Below, piece after piece: positions 47,829 to 57,055 of a stretch of DNA of 64,000 bases; positions within the stretch are counted from its first letter, which is position 1, and each line of letters begins with the position of its first letter. Made by a program: the position numbers and the translations under genes. The notes below the pieces were generated by a model, which saw only the letters and a program-made list of their open reading frames with translations, ran no database searches and was not told the origin of the DNA. Where the stretch lies: the NCBI GenBank assembly GCA_001828855.1, contig MHZT01000051.1, positions 236,574-300,573 on the forward strand, read 5' to 3'. Origin of the DNA: Rhodobacterales bacterium RIFCSPHIGHO2_02_FULL_62_130 (GTDB lineage Bacteria; Pseudomonadota; Alphaproteobacteria; Rhodobacterales; Rhodobacteraceae).

Positions 47829-48248
47829 TTATTGTGCCGGTTTGACCGAGGCCAGATAGGCGGCCACGTCTTCGCCCCCCTTGGCCAGTTTGAAGGTCAT
47901 CTTCGACTTGGCGGCGGCATCGCCGGTCTTTTCCTTCAGCCAGGCGTTCGGGTCCGCGACATAGGCGGCCAGCAGAGCCTCGTCCCAGACGGTGCCATCG
48001 GCACCGGCCGCGATGATGGAGTCGCCATATTTGAAATCGGCGGCGGTGCCGATCTGGCGGCCGATCACGCCATAAAGGTTCGGACCGGTCTTGCCGCCCT
48101 TCATGATCTCGGTGCCGTCATCGGCGATGATGGCGTGGCAGGCCTTGCACTTTTTGAATTCGCTTTCGCCCTTGGCCGCGTCTCCGGCGAAGGCGGGGGC
48201 GGCAAAGGCAGCAAACGCCAGTCCGGCGATCAGAGAAAACTTGGTCAT
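47829..48248 (-). CDS. Soluble class I cytochrome c (c2 / c-550 type)
   Basis: A 139-residue periplasmic cytochrome with signal peptide (AFAAFAAPAFAGDA), heme-binding CKACH at 34-38 and a likely methionine ligand M117 in KSKMTFKL. It is probably an electron donor to the aa3 oxidase: the gene sits next to ctaD, as cycA (cytochrome c-550) does beside a ctaD copy in Paracoccus. AAGAGGACC precedes ATG 48248. Confidence 0.92.
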   Translation of the reverse strand: MTKFSLIAGLAFAAFAAPAFAGDAAKGESEFKKCKACHAIIADDGTEIMKGGKTGPNLYGVIGRQIGTAADFKYGDSIIAAGADGTVWDEALLAAYVADPNAWLKEKTGDAAAKSKMTFKLAKGGEDVAAYLASVKPAQ

Positions 48249-48358
48249 GTGGTCCTCTTGGAGTTTGGTGCGAGCGAGTCGCAAGAAATGTCGCGCAGGG
48301 CGACTTTGGAGGCAATGAGCTTGATAGGCAATTGCATCGAAGGTCGCAGGCGTAAACC

Positions 48359-49006
48359 CTAGGGGAAGAAGCGCGGAAAGGTGGCCAGCAAGGCTGCATC
48401 CAGATCGGCCATGGTGACAGGCAGGCCCAGATCGACAAGGCTGGTCACGCCATGGTCGCGGATGCCACATGGCACAATGCCGCCGAAATGCGACAGGTCC
48501 GGTTCGAGGTTGATCGAGATGCCGTGGAAGGACACCCAGCGGCGCAGTTTGACCCCGATGGCGGCGATCTTGTCCTCGCGCGGGGTGCCGTCTGGATTCG
48601 CGGGTTTGTCAGGCCGCACCACCCAGACCCCGACGCGGCCTGTGCGGCGCTCGCCCTTGACGTTGAATTCGGCCAGCGTGGCGATCACCCAGCCTTCCAG
48701 CGCACAGACGAATTTCCGCACATCCCGCCCGCGTTCGTTCAGATTGATCATGGTATAGGCGACGCGCTGACCGGGGCCATGATAGGTGTATTGGCCGCCG
48801 CGCCCCGCATCAAACACGGGAAAGCGGTTCGGATCGGTCAGATCCGAGAGTTTGGCAGAAGTGCCAGCGGTATAAAGCGGCGGGTGTTCCAGCAGCCAGA
48901 CCGCTTCGGCAGCGGTGCCATCTGCAATCGCGGCGGCGCGCGCCTCCATTGCGGCCAGCGTTTCGGCGTAGGGGGCAAGGCCCGGAAGATGTGTCCACTC
49001 TACCAT
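48359..49006 (-). CDS. lipB: Lipoyl(octanoyl) transferase LipB
   Basis: LipB moves octanoyl from acyl carrier protein to lipoate-dependent enzymes. The 215-residue protein has the signature [16 protein letters not shown], the lysine K163 in [13 protein letters not shown] and the catalytic cysteine C180 in [11 protein letters not shown] 49006 (MVEWTHLPG) with GAGGA upstream is chosen; the long N-terminal extension open in the same frame lacks family similarity. Confidence 0.95.
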   Translation of the reverse strand: MVEWTHLPGLAPYAETLAAMEARAAAIADGTAAEAVWLLEHPPLYTAGTSAKLSDLTDPNRFPVFDAGRGGQYTYHGPGQRVAYTMINLNERGRDVRKFVCALEGWVIATLAEFNVKGERRTGRVGVWVVRPDKPANPDGTPREDKIAAIGVKLRRWVSFHGISINLEPDLSHFGGIVPCGIRDHGVTSLVDLGLPVTMADLDAALLATFPRFFP

Positions 49007-49235
49007 CGTCGTCCTCGGATCGGGCTGGCGGGGAATGCCTGACGGCATTCGGACCGCGTTTTGCGGATGACATGAGGCCAAGTTCTTTGCTTTTGCAACC
49101 TTTTGCCCGCGCTGTCCTTGCCTGTCCTTGCGGGGGGCGTGCCATCTCTTGCGGGTTTTCGGTGTTTGGATGAAAAATCCGCTTTCCTTCGGCAAAGGCC
49201 TTGGCTAAATAGCCGCCATCCAAGCCGGATTCAGT

Positions 49236-49322
49236 GCGGATGTGGCGGAATTGGTAGACGCGCAGCGTTGAGGTCGCTGTTCTTTAATCGGAGTGAAAGT
49301 TCGAGTCTTTTCATCCGCACCA
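49236..49322 (+). tRNA. tRNA-Leu (anticodon GAG)
   Basis: The acceptor stem GCGGATG/CATCCGC, D-arm with AATTGGTAGAC, anticodon loop TTGAGGT (GAG), a long class II variable arm, TTCGAGTC T-arm and encoded CCA are all present. It reads CUC/CUU codons. Confidence 0.95.
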
Positions 49323-49720
49323 ATCCAGCTTGGAATAAGCCAGAGCCTGCGGGCCGGCGCCCCTTCCCCCTACCTAATCTAGACTTTGCCGGGACTGTCG
49401 TTTCTCGCCCTGCTGCTGTGGCTGCGCTATGTTTCGTGGCGGGCAACTTTTTTGCATGGCGGAGAATCGGTTGGCGCTAACGGCGTGCGAATGGTCGCAA
49501 TCCGGCGACGGATATATTTGGACCTGCGGGCGATCTTCCTGCGGTCTGATCCTGCAAATGCCGTTCTGTGCGGCAAATGCGGCGCAAAATGCCCGATTGA
49601 ACCGCAATCCGCGTGGCAAAGCGAATAGGACGACAAGCCGATTGCATTAAACGCGACCATTGGCTTATGTCGAAGTTATGACAAGCGCAGGCAAACTGCC
49701 GGACAGACGGGGAGAATGAC
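49323..49720. other. 398-bp spacer, no supported gene
   Basis: Between tRNA-Leu and the ABC ATPase gene. Short open frames occur on both strands but none has a ribosome site, signal peptide or family similarity. The ABC promoter is probably near its right end. Confidence 0.5.
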
Positions 49721-50824
49721 GTGGCGACTACCAGCCCGAACGACGCATTCGTTGCCTTTGAGCACGTTCAGAAAAGCTATGACGGGGTTTCGCTTGTCGT
49801 CAAAGACCTGAACCTTTCGATTGGCAAAGGCGAGTTTTTGACGATGCTGGGGCCGTCCGGCTCTGGCAAGACCACCTGCCTGATGATGCTGGCAGGGTTT
49901 GAAACCGCGACTCATGGCGAGATCAAGCTGGATGGCCGCCCGATCAATCAGGTGCCGCCGCACAAGCGTGGCATCGGCATGGTGTTCCAGAATTACGCGC
50001 TGTTCCCGCATATGACGGTCGGCGAGAACCTGTCCTTCCCGCTCGAAGTGCGCGGCATGGGCAAATCCGACCGCGAGGCCAAGATCAAGCGCGCGCTTGA
50101 CATGGTGCAGATGGGCGCTTTTGCCAATCGCCGCCCCAGCCAGCTTTCGGGCGGCCAGCAGCAGCGGATCGCCTTGGCGCGTGCGCTGGTGTTCGATCCC
50201 GGGCTGGTGCTGATGGACGAGCCGCTGGGCGCGCTGGACAAGCAGTTGCGCGAACATATGCAGTTCGAAATCAAGCACCTGCATGAAAGCCTTGGCATCA
50301 CGGTGGTTTATGTGACCCATGATCAGGGCGAAGCGCTGACCATGTCTGACCGTGTGGCGGTGTTCAACGATGGCCGCATCCAGCAGCTTGCCCCGCCCGC
50401 CGATCTGTACGAACGCCCCGACAACTCTTTCGTCGCGCAGTTCATCGGAGAGAACAACAAGCTGGCCGGAACGGTTGAGGAATTGACCGAAGGTCACGCC
50501 TTGGTGCGCCTGTCCACGGGTGAGTTGATTGACGCAACGCCAGTGAACATCCGCGAAAAAGGACAGAAAACGCTGGTCTCGATCCGCCCAGAGCGGGTGG
50601 AATTCAAGCCCGAGATGATGCCCGCAGGCGCGCACACAATTGACGCCGAAGTGGTGGAAATCATCTATATGGGTGACATTCTGCGCGCGGTGCTGAAGGT
50701 TGCAGGCTCTGCCGATTTCGTGATGAAAATGCGTAACACGCTGGGCCAGACCCGGCTTGTTCAGGGACAAAAGATCAAAGTGGGCTGGCATCCGCAGGAC
50801 GCCCGCGCGCTTGATCCGATGTAA
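49721..50824 (+). CDS. Polyamine-type ABC transporter ATP-binding protein (PotA-like)
   Basis: A 367-residue ATPase. Walker A GPSGSGKTT (44-52), signature LSGGQQQRIALARAL, Walker B LVLMDEPLGALDK and switch YVTHDQGEAL are followed by a C-terminal TOBE domain (IRPERVEF...). It energises import by the permeases and binding protein encoded next. GTG 49721 follows GGGGAGA. It heads the five-gene set ending with an agmatinase-family gene, which supports polyamine or guanidino-compound uptake. Confidence 0.93.
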   Translation: MATTSPNDAFVAFEHVQKSYDGVSLVVKDLNLSIGKGEFLTMLGPSGSGKTTCLMMLAGFETATHGEIKLDGRPINQVPPHKRGIGMVFQNYALFPHMTVGENLSFPLEVRGMGKSDREAKIKRALDMVQMGAFANRRPSQLSGGQQQRIALARALVFDPGLVLMDEPLGALDKQLREHMQFEIKHLHESLGITVVYVTHDQGEALTMSDRVAVFNDGRIQQLAPPADLYERPDNSFVAQFIGENNKLAGTVEELTEGHALVRLSTGELIDATPVNIREKGQKTLVSIRPERVEFKPEMMPAGAHTIDAEVVEIIYMGDILRAVLKVAGSADFVMKMRNTLGQTRLVQGQKIKVGWHPQDARALDPM

Positions 50825-50843
50825 TCCCCAGCAATGGGGGACT

Positions 50844-50859
50844 GCCCCTGTTTAGGGGC
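50844..50859 (+). promoter_or_regulatory. Stem-loop between ATPase and binding-protein genes
   Basis: GCCCCT-GTTT-AGGGGC, a perfect 6-bp stem followed by GAAAAG. It may stabilise or process the downstream binding-protein mRNA. Confidence 0.4.
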
Positions 50860-50896
50860 GAAAAGACTTAAAAAAATCAACCAGGGAGCTATCTTA

Positions 50897-51967
50897 ATGA
50901 AAAAACTGCTCGTTCTCTCGACCGCGCTGACGGCCGTGTCCTTTGCCGCACAGGCAGATGTGACCGTGGCGTCGTGGGGTGGTGCTTACACCCAAAGCCA
51001 GATCGAAGCCTATCACAAGCCCTTCACTGCAGCGACCGGCATTGCCGTGATCTCGGTGGACTCGGACAACCCCGGCCCGCAGGTGAAAACCCAGGTCGAA
51101 GCCGGCAACGTCACCATCGACGTCGCTGACGTGGAATTCTCGGATGCCGTGCGCCTGTGCGACGAAGGCATGCTGGAAACCATCGGCATGGACGCTCTGC
51201 CGCCCGGCGCCGATGGCACCCCGGCTGCAGAAGACTTCCTGCCCGGCGCTGTGACCGATTGCGCTGTCTCGACGATCGTTTTCTCGACGATCTACGCCTA
51301 TGACACCACCAAGTTCCCCGAAGGCCCGACCACGATTGCGGACCTGTTCGACACCACCAAGTTCCCCGGCAAGCGCGCTTTGGGCAAACGCCCGAAAGCA
51401 AACCTTGAAATGGCGCTGATGGCGGATGGCGTTCCGGCGGCTGACGTTTACGCAACGCTGGCAACCCCGGAAGGCGTTGACCGCGCCTTCGCCAAGCTGG
51501 ATTCGATCAAGGCTGACATCGTGTGGTGGGAAGCTGGCGCGCAACCGCCGCAACTGCTGGCAGACGGCGAAGTCGTGATGGCAACCGCTTATAACGGCCG
51601 TATGTTCTCGGCCGAAGTCGCGGATGGCAAGCCCTTCAAGACCGTTTGGGACGGCCAAGTCTATGAATACGATCTGTTTGTCGTGCCGAAGGGCGCACCG
51701 AACAAGGATCAGGCCATCGAGTTCGTGAAATTCGCAACCTCGACCCAGGCTCTGGCCGATCAGGCCAAGTGGATCGCTTACGGTCCGGCGCGTAAGTCCT
51801 CGGCAGCCCTTGTTGGCCTGTTCAACGACGGCAAGACCGAAATGGCACCCTACATGCCGACCAGCCCGGAAAACATGACCAACGCTCTGGCGTCGTCGTA
51901 TGAATTCTGGGTCGACCACGACGCAGAACTGAACGACCGCTTCAACGCATGGTTGGCCGCGAACTGA
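50897..51967 (+). CDS. ABC transporter substrate-binding protein (spermidine/putrescine type)
   Basis: A 356-residue periplasmic binding protein with signal peptide MKKLLVLSTALTAVSFAAQA. The mature start VTVASWGGAYTQSQIEAYHKPF is typical of the PotD/PotF-related family, with WWEAGAQPPQLLADGEV and AYNGRMFSA lining the ligand cleft. ATG 50897 follows AGGGAGC. Codons are strongly biased, as expected for a highly expressed binding protein. The ligand is inferred as a polyamine or related cation from the neighbouring genes. Confidence 0.92.
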   Translation: MKKLLVLSTALTAVSFAAQADVTVASWGGAYTQSQIEAYHKPFTAATGIAVISVDSDNPGPQVKTQVEAGNVTIDVADVEFSDAVRLCDEGMLETIGMDALPPGADGTPAAEDFLPGAVTDCAVSTIVFSTIYAYDTTKFPEGPTTIADLFDTTKFPGKRALGKRPKANLEMALMADGVPAADVYATLATPEGVDRAFAKLDSIKADIVWWEAGAQPPQLLADGEVVMATAYNGRMFSAEVADGKPFKTVWDGQVYEYDLFVVPKGAPNKDQAIEFVKFATSTQALADQAKWIAYGPARKSSAALVGLFNDGKTEMAPYMPTSPENMTNALASSYEFWVDHDAELNDRFNAWLAAN

Positions 51968-51976
51968 TCAAAGCCC

Positions 51977-52000
51977 GGGCGCGGGGGACACCCTGCGCCC
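51977..52000 (+). promoter_or_regulatory. Stem-loop after the binding-protein gene
   Basis: GGGCGC...GCGCCC with an inner GGG/CCC pairing, followed by GTCCTTTCTG. It probably causes partial termination or protects the 3' end, so the binding protein is made in excess of the permeases. Confidence 0.5.
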
Positions 52001-52062
52001 GTCCTTTCTGATGTGACTTCGCCCGATATAACTTCGCGCAATACGACTACGAAGGATGGATG

Positions 52063-53325
52063 ATGGCTGACGTTTCCGCCTCTGGCCCCATTTTGCTGAC
52101 CACGGCTGATGGTCGCCCGCTGAAAGAAGCGCTGGCGCGCGCCCAAGGTCAGGCCAAGCGCCGCGCCTTTATGCTGGTGCTGCCGCTGCTGTTGTTCATC
52201 GTTATTACGTTTTTGTGGCCGATCGCACAGGTGTTGCACCAATCGGCCTATAACCCGAAATTCTCGGACAACATGCCCAAGATTGGCGCATGGTTTGCCG
52301 CCAACCCGATTGGCACCGAGCCGGACGAGGCGGCCTATGCCGCGCTTGCCGAGGACCTGAAAGCCGCCGCCGCCGCCAAGACTGTGGCCGTCGCAGGCGA
52401 ACGGGTGAATTATGAGATGCCCGGCACGCGGTCTTTGTTCACGGCAGGCGGTCGCAAGGCCAAGACGCTGGAGCCGCCGTTCAAAGAGGCGGTGCTGGCG
52501 ATGGATGCCAAATGGGGCGATCCGGCGCTGTGGGGCGTGATGCGGCAAGTGTCCTCGGCCTATACCACCGATTTCTATCTGGCCGCCGTTGACCTTGAGC
52601 GTGATCCCGATGGCGCGATTGTGCAGGTGCCGGAAAATGAGCGGGTCTATGTCAACCTGTTCCTGCGGACCTTTGCGATGTCGGCAGCGATCACGGTGAT
52701 CTGTCTGATCCTTGGCTTTCCGGTTGCTTTCCTGCTGTCGGTGCTGCCGATGCGCTATTCCAACTTGCTGATGATCCTTGTGCTGCTGCCGTTCTGGACC
52801 TCGCTTCTGGTGCGGACGACGGCGTGGATGGTGCTGTTGCAGGGGCAGGGTGTGGTGAACAGCCTGCTGGTCTGGGCCGGTATCCTGTCGGATGACGGGC
52901 GGCTTGAGATGATCAACAACCTGACCGGCACGGTGATTGCGATGACGCATATCCTGCTGCCCTTCATGATCCTGCCGCTTTATTCGGTGATGCGCCCGAT
53001 CCCGCCCAGCTATGTGCGTGCGGCCCGCAGCCTTGGGGCAACTTCGTGGACCGCGTTCCGCCGTGTGTATCTGCCGCAAACCATTCCGGGCATCGGGGCA
53101 GGCGGGTTGTTGGTGTTCATCCTGTCGGTTGGCTACTACATCACCCCCGCGCTGGTCGGTGGGGCATCGGGGCAACTGATTTCCAACCTGATCGCCTTCC
53201 ACGTCAACAAATCGAACAACTGGTCGCTGGCCGCCGCTTTGGCCACGATCCTGCTGGCCGCGATCATGCTGCTGTACTGGCTGTATGACAAACTGGTCGG
53301 CATCGACAAACTGAAGCTGGGTTAA
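52063..53325 (+). CDS. ABC transporter permease (PotB-like) with large periplasmic insert
   Basis: A 420-residue inner-membrane permease. Helix 1 (FMLVLPLLLFIVITFLWPIA) is followed by a ~140-residue soluble, probably periplasmic stretch before the remaining helices; ordinary PotB proteins are ~285 residues. The ATPase-contacting EAA loop lies around YVRAARSLGATSWTAFRRVYLP. The start could be ATG 52060 or 52063; AAGGA is better spaced for the latter. Confidence 0.92.
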   Translation: MADVSASGPILLTTADGRPLKEALARAQGQAKRRAFMLVLPLLLFIVITFLWPIAQVLHQSAYNPKFSDNMPKIGAWFAANPIGTEPDEAAYAALAEDLKAAAAAKTVAVAGERVNYEMPGTRSLFTAGGRKAKTLEPPFKEAVLAMDAKWGDPALWGVMRQVSSAYTTDFYLAAVDLERDPDGAIVQVPENERVYVNLFLRTFAMSAAITVICLILGFPVAFLLSVLPMRYSNLLMILVLLPFWTSLLVRTTAWMVLLQGQGVVNSLLVWAGILSDDGRLEMINNLTGTVIAMTHILLPFMILPLYSVMRPIPPSYVRAARSLGATSWTAFRRVYLPQTIPGIGAGGLLVFILSVGYYITPALVGGASGQLISNLIAFHVNKSNNWSLAAALATILLAAIMLLYWLYDKLVGIDKLKLG

Positions 53326-53337
53326 GGGGGCAAACTG

Positions 53338-54258
53338 ATGGCACTTCCGATTTACGCCTCGCCGGCCGAACGGGTCTGGTATTACGCCTTCCGCTTCATA
53401 TGCGCGATGATCTTCCTGTTCCTGATCGCGCCGATCCTGATCGTGATCCCGCTGTCGTTCAACGCAGAGCCTTACTTTACCTTCACGGAAAAGATGCTGT
53501 CGTTTGATCCGACGGGCTATTCGATGCGCTGGTATGATCTGCTGCTGACGCACCCCAACCTGCCGACGGATGTGCCGCGCGACAGTTCATGGTGGGCGAT
53601 GGTGTGGAAAGATGCGGCTTGGGTGAATGCGGCGAAGAACTCGGTCATCGTCGGCTTCTTTGCGACGATCCTTGCGACCTTCCTTGGCACATTGGCCGCC
53701 TTGGGCCTGTCGCGTCCCGAGATGCCCTACCGCCGCGCCATCATGGCGATCCTGATCTCGCCGATGATTGTGCCGGTGATCATCATCACGCTGGGCCTGT
53801 TCTTCTTCTACTCCTCCATCGAGGTGAACAAGTGGGGCGTGCCGTATCTGGGGGTCATCATGGCGCACGCCACGCTGGGTATCCCGTTTGTGATCATCAC
53901 CGTGACGGCCACGCTTTCCGGCTTTGATCATTCGCTGACGCGGGCTTCGGCCAGCCTCGGGGCTTCGCCTTCGACCACCTTCTTCAAGGTGATCATGCCG
54001 CTGATCACGCCGGGCATGGTGTCGGGGGCGCTGTTCGCCTTTGTCACCTCGTTCGACGAGGTGGTGGTGGTGCTGTTTGTCGGGGCCAATGATGAACAGA
54101 CCATTCCGCGCCAGATGTGGAACGGTATCCGCGAGGCGATCTCTCCGGCGATCCTGTCGGTGGCGACGATCCTTGTGATCGTGTCGATCAGCCTGCTGGC
54201 CACGGTGGAACTGCTGCGCCGCCGGTCGGAACGGTTGCGCGGCGTGACCCCGCATTAA
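53338..54258 (+). CDS. ABC transporter permease (PotC-like)
   Basis: A 306-residue inner-membrane permease with six helices; the EAA loop is TRASASLGASPSTTFFKVIMP. It pairs with the upstream permease and starts 12 bases after it. It also has a moderately long stretch between helices 1 and 2 (about 45-90). Confidence 0.93.
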   Translation: MALPIYASPAERVWYYAFRFICAMIFLFLIAPILIVIPLSFNAEPYFTFTEKMLSFDPTGYSMRWYDLLLTHPNLPTDVPRDSSWWAMVWKDAAWVNAAKNSVIVGFFATILATFLGTLAALGLSRPEMPYRRAIMAILISPMIVPVIIITLGLFFFYSSIEVNKWGVPYLGVIMAHATLGIPFVIITVTATLSGFDHSLTRASASLGASPSTTFFKVIMPLITPGMVSGALFAFVTSFDEVVVVLFVGANDEQTIPRQMWNGIREAISPAILSVATILVIVSISLLATVELLRRRSERLRGVTPH

Positions 54259-54303
54259 GGCCGGTTACCGGCAAACCAAGACAGTTTGGGTGACGTGGTG
54301 CAG

Positions 54304-54337
54304 TTGCGTTTGATCTGGTGAGACAGGTCAGACGCAA
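54304..54337 (+). promoter_or_regulatory. Long hairpin just upstream of the agmatinase-family ribosome site
   Basis: TTGCGTTTGATCTG (54304-54317), loop GTGAGA, CAGGTCAGACGCAA (54324-54337): 14 pairs including two G-U. TTT and then the AAGGAG ribosome site follow. It could be an attenuator, an RNA control element or a DNA operator. Confidence 0.55.
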
Positions 54338-54357
54338 TTTGCTTTAAGGAGCATGAC

Positions 54358-55317
54358 ATGGCCGGAAATAGCTATGACTCGGGGCGGTTGAACCTGCCTT
54401 TTGTGGGAATCTCGACCTTTGGCAAACGCCCTTATGTCGAGGATTGGTCCGCGATTGCGGCGGATGTGGCGGTGATGGGCGCGCCCTTTGATTTTGGCAC
54501 CCAGTTTCGGGCGGGCGCACGCTTTGGCCCGCGCGGGGTGCGCGAGGCCTCGACCCTGTTCAGCTTTGGCCACGCCGGAGCCTATGACCATGAGGACGAC
54601 TGCACCTATCTGCCCGCCTCGGTGCGGATCGTGGATATTGGCGACGCCGATATCGTCCACACCGACACGGTGAAAAGCCACGCGAATATCCGCAAGGGGG
54701 TTGAGGCTATTCTGGCGGCAGGCGCGCTGCCGGTGGTGATCGGCGGCGACCATTCGGTGAATATCCCCTGTGTTCAGGCGTTTGAAGGGCAGGGCGACAT
54801 TCATATCTTCCAGATCGACGCGCATCTGGATTTTGTGGATGAGCGCCACGGCGTGCGCCACGGCCACGGCAGCCCGATGCGGCGGGCGGCGGAGCAATCT
54901 TACGTCACGGGGTTGACGCAGGTGGGTATCCGCAACGTCTCGTCCACCGCGCGCGACGGCTATGAGGCCGCGCGGGCGATGGGGGCGGATATCCTGTCGG
55001 TCCGGCAAGCGCGGGCCTTGGGCGCGCAGGGGGTGGTGGACCGCATCCCCAAGGGCGCACGGGTTTATGTGACGATTGATATCGACGGCTTTTGCCCGTC
55101 CATTGCGCCCGGCACCGGCACGCCCAGCCACGGCGGCTTTCTGTATTACGAAGTGCTGGAGATGTTGCAGGGCATCGCCCGCAGCCATGAGGTTGTCGGT
55201 ATTGATCTGGTCGAGGTTGCCCCGGATTATGACCACAGCGGATCGACCAGTATTCTGGCGGCGCAGGTCTTGCTGAATTTTCTGGGCTTTATCTTCCACG
55301 CAAGGGGCGCGCGCTAG
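54358..55317 (+). CDS. speB: Agmatinase / ureohydrolase family protein
   Basis: A 319-residue binuclear manganese hydrolase. Metal ligands are visible: H132 in GGDHSV, D154/H156/D158 in IDAHLDFVD, and D241/D243 in TIDIDGFCPS, with PGTGTPSHGG following. It would cleave agmatine to putrescine and urea, but guanidinobutyrate or another guanidino compound is equally possible from sequence. It lies at the end of the polyamine-type ABC operon. Its TAG shares a CTAG with the TAG of the convergent AEC gene. Confidence 0.9.
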   Translation: MAGNSYDSGRLNLPFVGISTFGKRPYVEDWSAIAADVAVMGAPFDFGTQFRAGARFGPRGVREASTLFSFGHAGAYDHEDDCTYLPASVRIVDIGDADIVHTDTVKSHANIRKGVEAILAAGALPVVIGGDHSVNIPCVQAFEGQGDIHIFQIDAHLDFVDERHGVRHGHGSPMRRAAEQSYVTGLTQVGIRNVSSTARDGYEAARAMGADILSVRQARALGAQGVVDRIPKGARVYVTIDIDGFCPSIAPGTGTPSHGGFLYYEVLEMLQGIARSHEVVGIDLVEVAPDYDHSGSTSILAAQVLLNFLGFIFHARGAR

Positions 55318-56255
55318 GGCAGGATGTGCAGCCAGCCCCAAGTGGTAAAGATCGACAAGCCGGTTGCCATCAGCACCGCCGAGGCGTTGACGCGTTTGCC
55401 CACCCCGTAAAGGTGGGCGAACATATAGGCGTTGACGCCCGGCGCCATCGCCGAGGTGATGGTGACAGAGCGCAAGCCGTTGACATCAAGTCCAAAGCCA
55501 AAGCGGGCAAGGCTGTAGGAAATCGCGGGATGCAGCAACAGCGAGGCAAAGCAGACCATTGCGATCAGGCCTTTGTCGCCTTCGGGCCGATAGCGCCACA
55601 GCACCCCGCCCAAGCCAAACAGCGCCGCCGGAAGCGCTGAGCGGGCCATCATCTCGACCGAGGCCGCAAAGAAGCTCGGTTGCGGGATGCCGGTCAGGTT
55701 GACGATAAAGCCGACCAGCAGCCCCAGAACCAGCGGTTGGGTGAACACGCCCTTCACCACCTGCCGCACCAGATCGGCATGGCTGGCGGTGGGCTGCGCC
55801 CGAGAGCGCGCCCATTCCATCAGGATGATGCCGAAGGTGTAGATCAGCGGTGCATGGATCGAGATGATCGCAAAATTCCCCGCCAAGGCCTCGGTGCCAT
55901 AGGCGCGCTCGGTGATCGGGATGCCAAGCAGCAGGGAGTTGGAGAAGGTGCAGGCAAAGCCGATAGCCACGGCATCGGGCAGCGCCCGCTTGAACACCAG
56001 TCGCGCGCCGAAAAAGCCGAAGGCATAGCAGATGAAGGCCCCGATATAGAAAGACAGCAGGAGTCCGGGGGCAAAGGCCGCTTGCAGATCCAGCGCGGCC
56101 ACGTTCTTGAACAGCAGCACCGGCAGGGCAAAGCTTTGGGCATAGCGCATCACGCCATCCACGGCGCTTTCGGAAAACAGACCTTTGCGCGCAACCAGAT
56201 AGCCAAAGCCGATGACGATGAACACCGGCAGGATGACATCAAGCAGCGCGCTCAT
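55314..56255 (-). CDS. AEC family transporter
   Basis: A 313-residue auxin-efflux-carrier-type membrane protein with ten helices in two five-helix halves (LLDVILPVFIVIGFGYLVARKG at the N-terminus). Bacterial members export organic acids or other small anions. The stop overlaps that of the agmatinase gene; the start lies 4 bases into the stop region of the upstream MBL gene, so it is the last gene of the minus-strand operon. Confidence 0.9.
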   Translation of the reverse strand: MSALLDVILPVFIVIGFGYLVARKGLFSESAVDGVMRYAQSFALPVLLFKNVAALDLQAAFAPGLLLSFYIGAFICYAFGFFGARLVFKRALPDAVAIGFACTFSNSLLLGIPITERAYGTEALAGNFAIISIHAPLIYTFGIILMEWARSRAQPTASHADLVRQVVKGVFTQPLVLGLLVGFIVNLTGIPQPSFFAASVEMMARSALPAALFGLGGVLWRYRPEGDKGLIAMVCFASLLLHPAISYSLARFGFGLDVNGLRSVTITSAMAPGVNAYMFAHLYGVGKRVNASAVLMATGLSIFTTWGWLHILP

Positions 56256-57055
56256 GCCAGATTGTCGAAGGTCAGCACCATGCCGTCATGGGCGGGGCGG
56301 ATATGGGGCGGCAGTTCCGCCGACAGGGTGGCGAAATCCATGTCGAGATGCATGTTGGTCAGCACCGCCGTGGCCGATTTGGCCCGCGCGATCCAGTCCA
56401 GCGACAGGGCCAGATGGGCGTGGGTCGGGTGCGGCTTGCGGCGCAGCGCGTCCAGAATCCAGCACTCCAGACCTTCCAGATGCGCCCATGATGACTCGGG
56501 GATCGCCACCACATCGGGCAGATAGGCAACGTCTGCGATGCGGAACCCCAGCGCCTCCATCGAGCCGTGATCAACGCTGAACGGGGTGAATGTGATCGGG
56601 CCTGCGGGGCCATCCACCGAAAACGGCCCGTCGATCGAGCGCAGGTCAAGGATCGGCGGATAGGGTGAGCCTTCGGGCTGCATGAAGGCATAGCCAAAGC
56701 GCGAGATCAGCGCGTTCTGCGTTGGCGCATCGGCCCAGACCGGCAGGCGGTGGCGCATGTTGAACACGATCTGGCGCAGATCGTCGATGCCATGCACATG
56801 ATCGGCATGGGAATGGGTGTAAACCACGCCATCCAGCGTGCCGATGCCCGCATCCAGCAGTTGATCGCGCATATCCGGCGAGGTGTCGATCAGCACGCGG
56901 GTTATGGCATCCCCTGACAACCGCTCAACCAGAAGCGAGCAGCGGCGGCGGCGGTTCTTGGGGTTCGCAGGGTCGCAATCGCCCCAGTCGCCGCCCAGAC
57001 GCGGCACGCCGCCGGATGATCCACAGCCCAGAATGGTAAAGCGCAGGGTCGCCAT
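56252..57055 (-). CDS. MBL-fold metallohydrolase (PhnP-like)
   Basis: A 267-residue beta-lactamase-fold hydrolase. The start is TILGCGSSGGVPRLGGDWG; the metal motif THSHADHVHGIDDLRQ carries the HxHxDH; a later conserved H lies in SVDHGSMEALGFRI. PhnP-type enzymes act on cyclic phosphates, but relatives here are simply called MBL-fold. ATG 57055 overlaps the tatD stop by one base. Confidence 0.88.
   Translation of the reverse strand: MATLRFTILGCGSSGGVPRLGGDWGDCDPANPKNRRRRCSLLVERLSGDAITRVLIDTSPDMRDQLLDAGIGTLDGVVYTHSHADHVHGIDDLRQIVFNMRHRLPVWADAPTQNALISRFGYAFMQPEGSPYPPILDLRSIDGPFSVDGPAGPITFTPFSVDHGSMEALGFRIADVAYLPDVVAIPESSWAHLEGLECWILDALRRKPHPTHAHLALSLDWIARAKSATAVLTNMHLDMDFATLSAELPPHIRPAHDGMVLTFDNLA

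Noticed and set aside
49386..49628. 80-codon plus-strand frame after tRNA-Leu
   Set aside because: No ribosome site, signal or similarity; overlapping frames of similar length exist on both strands.
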